Source: CAVQWH01 sp963718685
GTDB lineage: Bacteria > Patescibacteriota > Saccharimonadia > Saccharimonadales > Saccharimonadaceae
Direction of reading: 5' to 3'
Assembly: GCA_963718685.1 (NCBI GenBank)
Contig: OY970356.1
Span: forward strand, 434,001 to 498,000
DNA length: 64,000 bases
Below the pieces are notes generated by a model, which saw only the letters and a program-made list of their open reading frames with translations, searched no databases and had not been told where the DNA came from. The first letter of the stretch is position 1, and each line of letters begins with the position of its first letter. Of the stretch, positions 57,297 through 64,000 are shown one piece after another. Made by a program: the position numbers and the translations under genes.

Positions 57297-59855
57297 TTAC
57301 TGGCGTCTGGTATGGTCAATTGTTATTTCTCGCCAATCACTCCAAGGGCTCTTATTCCCTGCTGCATCTTCAGATTGAATATGCCAGAAGAAATGACTTT
57401 CAGGCTGACTTGAACCTACTGATTTTGAAGTGCCTGTATAAGTATGTGCCCAGTGAGATGCGCCCGAATCGCAACTGTCTCCCGAAGGTTCTGCTGCCTG
57501 GTAGCAACTTTCATAGTTATACTTCACTGCCCCAGAAGCACTTTCGTTACTCCAAGATTGAGTAAATCCTGCATTAGTAAAGAATGGATTTGTGTCACTA
57601 TTAGGATTAACTGGCGTCGGGGTATTCGGCGCGGTGTTATCAACTGTCAACTTCCAGGGAGAACTCCAGTCACTTTCGTTGCCAGAATTATCTATGGCTT
57701 TAACGTGCCAATAGTAAACACCGGCTGGCGTACTTGGCGTAGGAATTTGTGAGTCGGTAAGTAGCCCAGAAGTGTAAACTGGCGAGGTAAATGAACCGTC
57801 AGAATTTGTAGCGAACGAGTGAGAAGACTCGTACTTATACTTGATAGGACTTACGCCACCGGTGGAATTATTCCAGTCAATTAAAGTCTGGTTTGCTGTA
57901 GTTTTAAAAGACCCGTCCGCAGGAGATACATGCGTAGGCGTAGACAATGGCGATATTGTACTAGTTGCTATATCAACGTTATCAAACAAGAAACCTTTAC
58001 CTGAATTTGATGGTGCTGCGGTTCCACCTGCACGGAAAATAAGTGAATCGGTCGTGCGTGGAGTTTGTTCTGCATTAGCTTCAGGGTCATACCTATAGTA
58101 ATTTTCCCAAGTTGTTCCCGTATGCACTAAAGCTCCATCAATATAAACTTTCACGACGTCATTGGATGGACCGTCTTTGTAGTCAATGACGAACTTTATC
58201 GTGTGCGGCTCTGTGCGTGAAATAGTACCAAGATCGGTTGGCACAAAATTTGCAGGATTATCCGTGCCTTGTACATCGTAAAATATTACATCTATTCCAC
58301 CTGGCGTATCAGCAAAACTTAAATAGCTCATGCGTGAACCATCGCCACGGTCAGGAGATACTGAGACCGCCATGCCTGATTGTTCGGTAGACTGTGTTGA
58401 AGCGATGTCGAACTGGGCTTCGTAATGGTTCTGACGAGTGCCACTGGATTGTCCGCCATTCGTTGAATCGGCTTCGCCTGCTTCGTTGACTGTTGAGTAA
58501 GAAAATGTCTGATCGCCGAACGACCCACTGGTGACAGCATTGGATAGGCGCAGAGATTTACAACCAAATGTCGGATAACCATAAGTGTTATATACAATTG
58601 ACTGATCAAAAGGCCCGGTAGATTTCCAGCCATGCTGACCGTTTACATTACCGTTACTGAATCTATCAAAAGTAGTATCGCTAGAGCTACAAGGAGGAGT
58701 GGCAGGTTTCAATCTATATACTCGAACATTCCCTGAGTCTGTGTAATCGTATTGATTATTAGTATCAACTACGCTTACGTTAGGATTAGTTTTATCATCA
58801 ACTAAAATATCGGCAACCGGTTCACTATGCGTACTCGTGCCGTTGACAGTCAGAGTAGTTGTAGCACCTACGCCCGAACCTTGGTCAACGTCAATTCCAC
58901 CCCAAGTATTATTTGAGGTCGAAATATTGTTGACAGTTACACTCGAGCCGTTAACAACTAAACCATCATGACCATTATTATTGATAGCTACGTTATCGAT
59001 TAGTGCATTACTTGCTAGGTAGGTATTAATGCCATGGAGATTTGTGCCGCCTGAACCATCTATAGTTAGGTTTTCGATAGTTACGTTATCGGCTGCGATT
59101 TCAAGCGTGGCATTGTTGCTGTTGCTTGTCTTAGTGAATGTTGGCGATAAAGTATTACCTTGGCCATCTATAGTTAGCTGTTTTGTTATATTTACGCGCG
59201 AACCGACGCTTAAGTCAGAATTTAGCTGGATGATATCGCCAACATTCGCGCCATCAACTGCTGCCTGCAGGCTTGCATAGTAAGTAGCGGTAGTCGTATC
59301 TTCTACGGGGCCGCTTGTCGGACTGTTGGCGCTACCTTTAGTAGGAGTGGTAAATACTTGAGGGGCGCTTGGATCGCCATCAGAACCAAGGCCGTAGCTC
59401 TCTCCGCTATTCAAGCTAGGATAAGTTAAGGTATCTAAGGGTGTGTTGGCGCTTTCAGCCGCGCTATCTACAAATAGTTTCACTGTTGCTCCACTGTTTG
59501 GTAGTTGACCATCGTCTTCTTGTACATAAAACCCATGCGCAGGAATTGTAGTACCGCTAGAAATTACGCCCCCAAAATTGGTAGCTACGCTATTATGCTT
59601 GATTCGCCAGTCACTCATATCCACCGCACTGCTCGTTGGGTTATACAGTTCTACCCACTCGTGTCCGCTAGATGGGTTGGCCATAACTTCATTTATAACG
59701 ACATTACTAGCAGTTGTGGCGTAAGCCTGCTTGACTAAGTAGGTCAACCCCGACGCTAAGCTAGTAACTGTTAATAAAAAAACCGCCATGAAGGCAGTGA
59801 CTTTTGCTCTTTTTATTTGAGTCGACAAAACTCCTTTAGAAATACTCCAAACCAT
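57297..59855 (-). CDS. N-terminal 852 residues of the giant surface protein (lamin-tail, beta-helix, Ig-like)
   Basis: Signal peptide/membrane segment (VTAFMAVFLLTVTSLASGLT, about 18-45); a lamin-tail domain (NVVINEVMANPSSGHEWVEL, about 48-150); a right-handed parallel beta-helix (LTIDGQGNTLSPTFT, ATLEIAADNVTIENLTIDGS; about 185-370); a concanavalin-like domain (about 390-640); then Ig/Fn3-like repeats (VSPADGSFKTTANQTLIDWN, YYWHVKAIDNSGNESDWSSP). GAGGTG precedes the ATG. It is probably an adhesin or host-contact protein of about 1450 residues together with the two downstream pieces. Confidence 0.82.
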   Translation of the reverse strand: MVWSISKGVLSTQIKRAKVTAFMAVFLLTVTSLASGLTYLVKQAYATTASNVVINEVMANPSSGHEWVELYNPTSSAVDMSDWRIKHNSVATNFGGVISSGTTIPAHGFYVQEDDGQLPNSGATVKLFVDSAAESANTPLDTLTYPSLNSGESYGLGSDGDPSAPQVFTTPTKGSANSPTSGPVEDTTTATYYASLQAAVDGANVGDIIQLNSDLSVGSRVNITKQLTIDGQGNTLSPTFTKTSNSNNATLEIAADNVTIENLTIDGSGGTNLHGINTYLASNALIDNVAINNNGHDGLVVNGSSVTVNNISTSNNTWGGIDVDQGSGVGATTTLTVNGTSTHSEPVADILVDDKTNPNVSVVDTNNQYDYTDSGNVRVYRLKPATPPCSSSDTTFDRFSNGNVNGQHGWKSTGPFDQSIVYNTYGYPTFGCKSLRLSNAVTSGSFGDQTFSYSTVNEAGEADSTNGGQSSGTRQNHYEAQFDIASTQSTEQSGMAVSVSPDRGDGSRMSYLSFADTPGGIDVIFYDVQGTDNPANFVPTDLGTISRTEPHTIKFVIDYKDGPSNDVVKVYIDGALVHTGTTWENYYRYDPEANAEQTPRTTDSLIFRAGGTAAPSNSGKGFLFDNVDIATSTISPLSTPTHVSPADGSFKTTANQTLIDWNNSTGGVSPIKYKYESSHSFATNSDGSFTSPVYTSGLLTDSQIPTPSTPAGVYYWHVKAIDNSGNESDWSSPWKLTVDNTAPNTPTPVNPNSDTNPFFTNAGFTQSWSNESASGAVKYNYESCYQAAEPSGDSCDSGASHWAHTYTGTSKSVGSSQPESHFFWHIQSEDAAGNKSPWSDWREITIDHTRRQ

Positions 59856-59945
59856 TATGCTTCACCTCGCAAAATTAACTTATTAAAATCCCACTTGCTT
59901 AGCACTACCCTAACATATAAGGACTAGATTATCAAACTGCACTTA

Positions 59946-61274
59946 TTATCTTTTTAGCGTACGTCCCAAAGGCCCCTCAACTTCACTAACTGTGCCGACG
60001 ATTTCTTTATGCTCTCGCGGCAAGAAGTAACGCTCACGGGCCAGATAAACCAACAGACCAACAATAACTAATGCTCCGCCCAATAACAGAGTGCTTTCTG
60101 TAATATACCAAAGCTGCCAAACTGCACCAGCTGTTCCCAAAAGCGGCAGCAAATAGCCAAACGGCAAGCGCATGCCTTTGTGGTGTTTGGACGAAAGTGC
60201 CTTTGCAGCAGCCATATTAACTATAATCAAGGCAAATATTGCCGTGGTGTTGGCCAGCCCAATAACCAAAGTGCTTTTGCCGGTCATTACTAGCAATGCA
60301 TAAAAAACCGCGCCCAAAAGCACACTGGCGTACGGATGGCCGTTATATAACCTGCCCAAAATAGTCGGCACTTCTTTGCGCGCTGCCAAACGTAGCATAA
60401 TTTCTGACGAACCTAGGATGTTAGCATTTGCCGCAGATAACGTTGCCACTAAAGCGCCAGCTACTACTAATCCGCCGCCAACCGGCCCTATCAAATGCTG
60501 GGCTGCCACACCAACGCTGGCTTCAGAATAATTATGAACACCGCCTGCCAACATGGCTATTACCACGCCAACGTAGACCACGGTCACTATTAGCATGCTG
60601 AGCAAAATCGCCCGCGGCACGGTTTTGCGCGGCTGGTGAATGTCGCCAGATATACTTGTAATCACGTTAAAGCCCAAGAAAGCTATGAAAAGCGAGGCAC
60701 TGGTAGTAAGAGTTTGTGTAGCCCCGTGTGGAGTAAAAGGATGCAACATAGAAAAGTTGAAATGTGCTATACCAAAGCCAATTAAAAGAAGTAGAACCAA
60801 CAATTTACCGGCAACCAGAAAAGTCTCTACCCTGCCAATTTCACTGGCCGGGCCAAGGTTTAGTAGTGTCAAAACCAAAGCGCCGATCAAGCCCCACGCC
60901 AAGATTGAAACACCGCTAGCCACAAAATCATGCATATAAATCCCAAAAGCATTCAATACAAAAGCTGCTCCGATTATTCCAGCTAGGTAAAAGCACCAAG
61001 AAGTTAAAAAAGCCCAAACCGGACTAAGCAGCTTGCCGATGTAATCATAGCCGGAATCTCTTGCCGGTGCCATGCTAGCCACGACTGCAAATGAAAAAGC
61101 TGATAGCAACACCACAATTCCGGCTATTATGAATGAGATTAAAGCCGAAGGTCCTGCTTCGTTCAGAGCTACTCCGCTCAGCACAAAAACGCCGCCGCCA
61201 ATCATAGCGCCGACTGCAAAAGACACTGCAGTTAATAAACCGATTTTTTCTTTTTTGCGCTGCCAAAAGAACAT
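59946..61274 (-). CDS. APC-superfamily amino-acid permease
   Basis: 442 residues, about twelve membrane helices. The family motif GAMIGGGVFVLSGVAL is in helix 1, SGYDYIGKLLSP is between helices 2 and 3, and AFLGFNVITSISGDIHQPRK is the helix 6 stretch. The substrate is unknown; uptake of amino acids fits an auxotrophic lifestyle. A TATACT lies ten bases before the ATG. Confidence 0.9.
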   Translation of the reverse strand: MFFWQRKKEKIGLLTAVSFAVGAMIGGGVFVLSGVALNEAGPSALISFIIAGIVVLLSAFSFAVVASMAPARDSGYDYIGKLLSPVWAFLTSWCFYLAGIIGAAFVLNAFGIYMHDFVASGVSILAWGLIGALVLTLLNLGPASEIGRVETFLVAGKLLVLLLLIGFGIAHFNFSMLHPFTPHGATQTLTTSASLFIAFLGFNVITSISGDIHQPRKTVPRAILLSMLIVTVVYVGVVIAMLAGGVHNYSEASVGVAAQHLIGPVGGGLVVAGALVATLSAANANILGSSEIMLRLAARKEVPTILGRLYNGHPYASVLLGAVFYALLVMTGKSTLVIGLANTTAIFALIIVNMAAAKALSSKHHKGMRLPFGYLLPLLGTAGAVWQLWYITESTLLLGGALVIVGLLVYLARERYFLPREHKEIVGTVSEVEGPLGRTLKR

Positions 61275-61315
61275 ACTAAGTTCAAGTATACTCCACCGTG
61301 TCCTCTTAATTATAA

Positions 61316-61334
61316 TTCAGTTAAGAGAACTGAA
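61316..61334 (-). terminator. Hairpin at the end of the GT2 gene
   Basis: TTCAGTT at 61316-61322 pairs with AACTGAA at 61328-61334 (7 bp, 5-nt loop); on the minus strand TTATAATT follows. It overlaps the GT2 stop codon. Confidence 0.5.
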
Positions 61335-62601
61335 CTTGCCGTTGGCCCTGGCGCTCAGGTGAAACCCAGCTGGTACTCGCCTTTGAAGATCCCGCTACTG
61401 TTTTAAAGTTGAAAAGACAGCGAGTTATGGCAGCCAGTTGCACTACATTCATAATGTAGAAAATAAAGTACATAACCGGCGTATAAAGACTCATTTTAAG
61501 TTTCTTAGAAAAATCCATATGTTCGTCCGGCCAAAGATTACATAGCAAATAAACAGTAATGGTCACATACGCTCCGACAAGAAATGATGTGCTGGCGATT
61601 TGGTAACAAACGTAAATCACGTAACCGATTGCCAGAGGTTCAAGCAACAACATTATCTCGCCCAAGAAAGCCATCGGCAAACGATACAAAGTCAGCATTC
61701 TGGTATAAGCAACATTATTATTTGCAAACAAATGTCGGTACTTTATCAGGTTTTGCATACTGCCAAGTTTCCATCTATAACGTTGGTTAAGTAGAGCTTT
61801 GAAAGTCTGCACGCCTTCGGTCATAGCCAACACATCAGCCGCATAAACTATGCGATTGCTAACATTGCCGCGAGATACGATTTTCAAACTTAGACCGATA
61901 TCTTCCGTTGCGGTGTCGTTGTCGTAAAAGCCAACTTTGCGCAAAATACTAGTTCTATAAGTTGATGCTACGCCGCCAATAATAAATTCACTATTCGTAA
62001 CGGAATAAAACTTTTTAGAACGATAACCTACCATGTGCTCAAACTTTTGCAGCAGCCCAAGCACGCTCAAGTCATCTAAAATACGCACGTTAGCTGCTAC
62101 GCCAACAATCTTTTCGTCTTTAAAATAGCTGACTGCATTTTTTATACCTTGCCGATGAATCATCGAGTCGGCATCCAGCATCATAACCAGCTCGCCTTTG
62201 ACTGATCGCTTCAACGCATGGTTCAGAGCCTCGGCTTTACCGGAGTTTTTGCGCCTATACATCAGACGTATATTATGCTTAGGGTGCTTGGCGATATACT
62301 GCCTCACCAGCCGACGTGTACTATCTTTCGAGGCGTCGTCGACAACAATAATTTCCAGTTTACGGTAAGTGCTTTTACGTACCGACTCAAGACAACGAAT
62401 AATAGCCTTCTCTTCGTTATGAGCCGGTATTAAAACTGTAACCAACGGTTGGAGCTTGCTGTGCGAACGCTTAACTACTTTTTTGCTGCGCTTGAACTGC
62501 CAAATGTCATAATAATTAGCTCCCACCAAATAAAAGCCAAAGTGCAAAATATCTACCACGCTAATAAAAATGAATAGGTAAAACAAAAAAAGTAAAAACA
62601 C
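61321..62601 (-). CDS. Membrane family 2 glycosyltransferase (processive, HAS/PgaC-like)
   Basis: 426 residues. One N-terminal helix, GT-A domain (VTVLIPAHNEEKAIIRCLES, IIVVDDASKDS, metal-binding MLDADS, acceptor-site TATEDIGLSLKI, and QRYRWKLGS of the processive Q-x-x-R-W motif), then three or four C-terminal helices. It would extrude a polysaccharide such as poly-GlcNAc or hyaluronan-like glycan; the sugar is unknown. The GTG start at 62601 directly follows the sortase stop, so the two are co-translated. Confidence 0.9.
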   Translation of the reverse strand: MFLLFLFYLFIFISVVDILHFGFYLVGANYYDIWQFKRSKKVVKRSHSKLQPLVTVLIPAHNEEKAIIRCLESVRKSTYRKLEIIVVDDASKDSTRRLVRQYIAKHPKHNIRLMYRRKNSGKAEALNHALKRSVKGELVMMLDADSMIHRQGIKNAVSYFKDEKIVGVAANVRILDDLSVLGLLQKFEHMVGYRSKKFYSVTNSEFIIGGVASTYRTSILRKVGFYDNDTATEDIGLSLKIVSRGNVSNRIVYAADVLAMTEGVQTFKALLNQRYRWKLGSMQNLIKYRHLFANNNVAYTRMLTLYRLPMAFLGEIMLLLEPLAIGYVIYVCYQIASTSFLVGAYVTITVYLLCNLWPDEHMDFSKKLKMSLYTPVMYFIFYIMNVVQLAAITRCLFNFKTVAGSSKASTSWVSPERQGQRQVQFS

Positions 62602-63183
62602 TTAAGATACCTCGGCTAAGTTAAAAGTTAGTAAAGTCCTATCTTGATACCAAGCACCCGAGCAAGTTTGCAGAGTTAAAATAGGCGATCCTTGATAGTT
62701 AAAAAGCGATAAATCATTAGGCTTAGTCACCTTCTCTTCCGCCAACTTATAGATAAATCTATGGTTATTAGACGTGGTGACAATCGCTTTATCACCCGGT
62801 TTAGCTTGTAGCAAACGGGAGAATACAGCCGGCCGATTGTGGCCATAAATGAATGTATTTCCGGTTTTGTTATTAGGTTTAACCGTCACCGTAGCGTATT
62901 CAGCCTTAACATCACTTAGTGTCCAGGTCTGGCTTTTTTTGTCGTAGTACCCGCGCTTAACGTCGACGGATATATTAACACTAGGTATTTTGATATGTGA
63001 CGGCTCTCCGATTATCAGCGGACCTTTAGAGTTTACCTGGTACTTTGGTACCGATGGGCTCGCAAAAACTGATTGAGAGCTATGGTTGTATAGGTATTGG
63101 AAAAACTGCTCAGACCCCATCAAAAGTCCGGCGATAATTATTAAAAAGCCAATTATAATATAAAAACGAAATTGTTTATTCAT
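62602..63183 (-). CDS. Sortase
   Basis: 193 residues: an N-terminal membrane helix (about 8-28), then a sortase domain with catalytic His115 in IYGHNRPA, Cys174 in LTLQTCSG and Arg182 in QDRTLLTF. ATG at 63183 places the helix right at the N-terminus; a longer frame to 63204 is less likely. It lies downstream of a mini-protein bearing LPNTG, its probable substrate, and directly upstream of a membrane glycosyltransferase. Confidence 0.9.
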   Translation of the reverse strand: MNKQFRFYIIIGFLIIIAGLLMGSEQFFQYLYNHSSQSVFASPSVPKYQVNSKGPLIIGEPSHIKIPSVNISVDVKRGYYDKKSQTWTLSDVKAEYATVTVKPNNKTGNTFIYGHNRPAVFSRLLQAKPGDKAIVTTSNNHRFIYKLAEEKVTKPNDLSLFNYQGSPILTLQTCSGAWYQDRTLLTFNLAEVS

Positions 63184-63206
63184 AACATAAGTCTCTAAAC
63201 ACAAAA

Positions 63207-63231
63207 GGCGGACGCCTTTATGGCGTTCGCC
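63207..63231 (-). terminator. Terminator between the LPNTG gene and the sortase
   Basis: GGCGGACGCC at 63207-63216 pairs with GGCGTTCGCC at 63222-63231 (10 bp, one G-T); on the minus strand TTTTGTGTTT follows. It would limit expression of the sortase relative to the mini-protein. Confidence 0.85.
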
Positions 63232-63264
63232 CTCTGGAATAATATTTATAATGTTTATTTAAAG

Positions 63265-63453
63265 TTAGGCTTTATAAGCCTTTTTAGCCGCATAGCGAGC
63301 TAAAGTGGACAGCAAGATAACCGAACCGGTTAAAATGCTAACGATCGAAACAACCATCAAAAGTGGGTTGCCTCCTGTATTTGGTAGTAATGCTACTCCT
63401 GCCGCTGTTGACGCCAGTGGAGCTAAACTACCGCTACCTCGTCCTCCGTACAT
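63265..63453 (-). CDS. 62-residue LPXTG mini-protein, putative sortase substrate
   Basis: MYGGRGSGSLAPLASTAAG is followed by LLPNTGGNP, a hydrophobic helix (LLMVVSIVSILTGSVILLST) and a positive tail (RYAAKKAYKA): a complete cell-wall sorting signal. Nothing else is attached and there is no N-terminal signal peptide. It has a very good Shine-Dalgarno (GGAAGGAG six bases before ATG), a promoter at 63582-63554, a leader hairpin (CTGTTT/AAACAG), and a terminator after it, so it looks abundant. The sortase lies immediately downstream. Confidence 0.8.
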   Translation of the reverse strand: MYGGRGSGSLAPLASTAAGVALLPNTGGNPLLMVVSIVSILTGSVILLSTLARYAAKKAYKA

Positions 63454-63553
63454 ACACTTCTCCTTCCTCTTACAAGGTTTGCAAAGTCTAAAACTAGCCT
63501 GTTTATCGCCAAACAGCTATATCGTTATAAGACCGCGCTCCCTCTTATTTATA

Positions 63554-63582
63554 AGAATACATTATATATGACAGTTTGTAAA
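63554..63582 (-). promoter_or_regulatory. Promoter of the LPNTG mini-protein gene
   Basis: TTTACA at 63582-63577, 17 bases, TATTCT at 63559-63554, with a ~95-nt leader. Confidence 0.7.
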
Positions 63583-63627
63583 GTATATTATTATAATTAT
63601 TTACGTTAGGGATTTTTATTGTATTAA

Positions 63628-64000
63628 TTAGTTTGTTTGATACCAGCGGATATCATCTAGATAAGCCACGATATTAGAGTTCGACACTACAATAACCTGT
63701 AGACTTGCCGACTTAACTGAGCTTGAGCTAGGGGTATAGTTGAAGCTAACATCTTGTGCACCTAGTGTGTGATCGCCAAGTTTATACTGCCCTGATATCC
63801 AGTTACCATTGGTATCATATTCGTCTACATAAAACGCGACTTCCCCGCCCCCGCCGCTAGTGATTGACCTTAAGTCGAGATATGAAGTTAAGCTATATTG
63901 CTTAGATGCATCAACGCTAATTACCGGAGAGAACAAATGGCCATTGCCACTGGTGCTGGAAGTTAGTTTAATTGAATTTTGCAGGTTATTAGGACTGCCG
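63628..64000 (-). CDS. C-terminal part of a secreted beta-sandwich (carbohydrate-binding-like) protein
   Basis: At least 123 residues, open to the window edge; the gene starts outside. The sequence (LQNSIKLTSSTSG, VDASKQYSLTSYLDLRS, GGEVAFYVDEYDTNGNWISG, NIVAYLDDIRWYQTN) has the aromatic-rich beta-strand pattern of CBM/jelly-roll domains. There is no C-terminal anchor or LPXTG. It is upstream of the LPNTG gene. Confidence 0.65.
   Translation of the reverse strand, partial: GSPNNLQNSIKLTSSTSGNGHLFSPVISVDASKQYSLTSYLDLRSITSGGGGEVAFYVDEYDTNGNWISGQYKLGDHTLGAQDVSFNYTPSSSSVKSASLQVIVVSNSNIVAYLDDIRWYQTN

Noticed and set aside
1..64000. CRISPR array
   Set aside because: No set of evenly spaced direct repeats of 20-40 bases was seen; the only tandem array is the GATG repeat.

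Overview
The window looks like a chromosomal segment of a Candidate Phyla Radiation (Patescibacteria) genome, most likely Candidatus Saccharibacteria (TM7). The evidence is the mix of compact housekeeping operons, the MraZ-headed dcw cluster of an otherwise reduced cell, sortases with an LPXTG mini-protein, LssY_C, DUF3048, PEGA, CAP and TraG/VirD4-like proteins of the kind common in that group, and the absence of biosynthetic pathways. The lineage is inferred; there is no 16S gene to confirm it. Standard code is used (TGA and TAG behave as stops).

Layout. 1-4124 (minus): F1Fo ATP synthase operon atpI/Z-B-E-F-H-A-G, with G cut by the window edge. 4195-10496: glutaredoxin, a membrane protein, a gamma-glutamylcyclotransferase-like protein, an overlapping trio (corrinoid adenosyltransferase, 3-methyladenine glycosylase, alpha/beta hydrolase), two GT4 glycosyltransferases and smpB. 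10621-14077: a left-handed beta-helix protein, then exoIII, a guanylate-kinase-like protein, an MTH1-type Nudix hydrolase and an NnrD-like protein, which together look like a nucleotide-damage operon. 14090-20923: tRNA-Leu, sortase, PEGA protein, a basic membrane protein, a frameshifted gltX, and a DUF3048 protein. 20911-29904: two histidine-kinase/response-regulator pairs either side of tRNA-Glu and a 1295-residue SF1 helicase-nuclease, with a tRNA-like remnant on the far side; this is the clearest accessory island. 29925-36395: rRNA pseudouridine synthase (frameshifted), small proteins behind strong promoters, der, two membrane proteins, pth, an apparently unannotated structured RNA, dprA and a lipoprotein. 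36554-42824: topA, a sigma-region-4/HARE-HTH protein and a TraG-like ATPase. 42825-43458: AT-rich non-coding region bounded by a 20-bp inverted repeat. 43459-51684 (minus): dcw cluster mraZ-rsmH-ftsL-ftsI-mraY-ftsW-murG-ftsQ. 51948-64000: small membrane protein, LssY_C protein, flavin/flavodoxin redox pair, CAP protein, a giant surface protein broken by many indels, an APC permease, GT2 glycosyltransferase, sortase, LPNTG mini-protein, and the end of another surface protein.

Two expression styles are visible. Many housekeeping genes have a TATAAT-like -10 box 6-10 nt before the start codon and no ribosome-binding site, implying leaderless mRNA. A second group of short genes sits behind strong TTGACA-17-TAATAT-like promoters, most of them with longer leaders and a Shine-Dalgarno. 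Four of these promoters share the same extended -10 (TGC before TAAnnT) and drive small unknown products or the structured RNA.

Several genes that ought to be intact (gltX, the pseudouridine synthase, the CAP protein, the giant surface protein) carry isolated single-base indels, mostly in short homopolymers. The encoded residues continue perfectly in the next frame, so consensus error is the first explanation to exclude before calling them pseudogenes.
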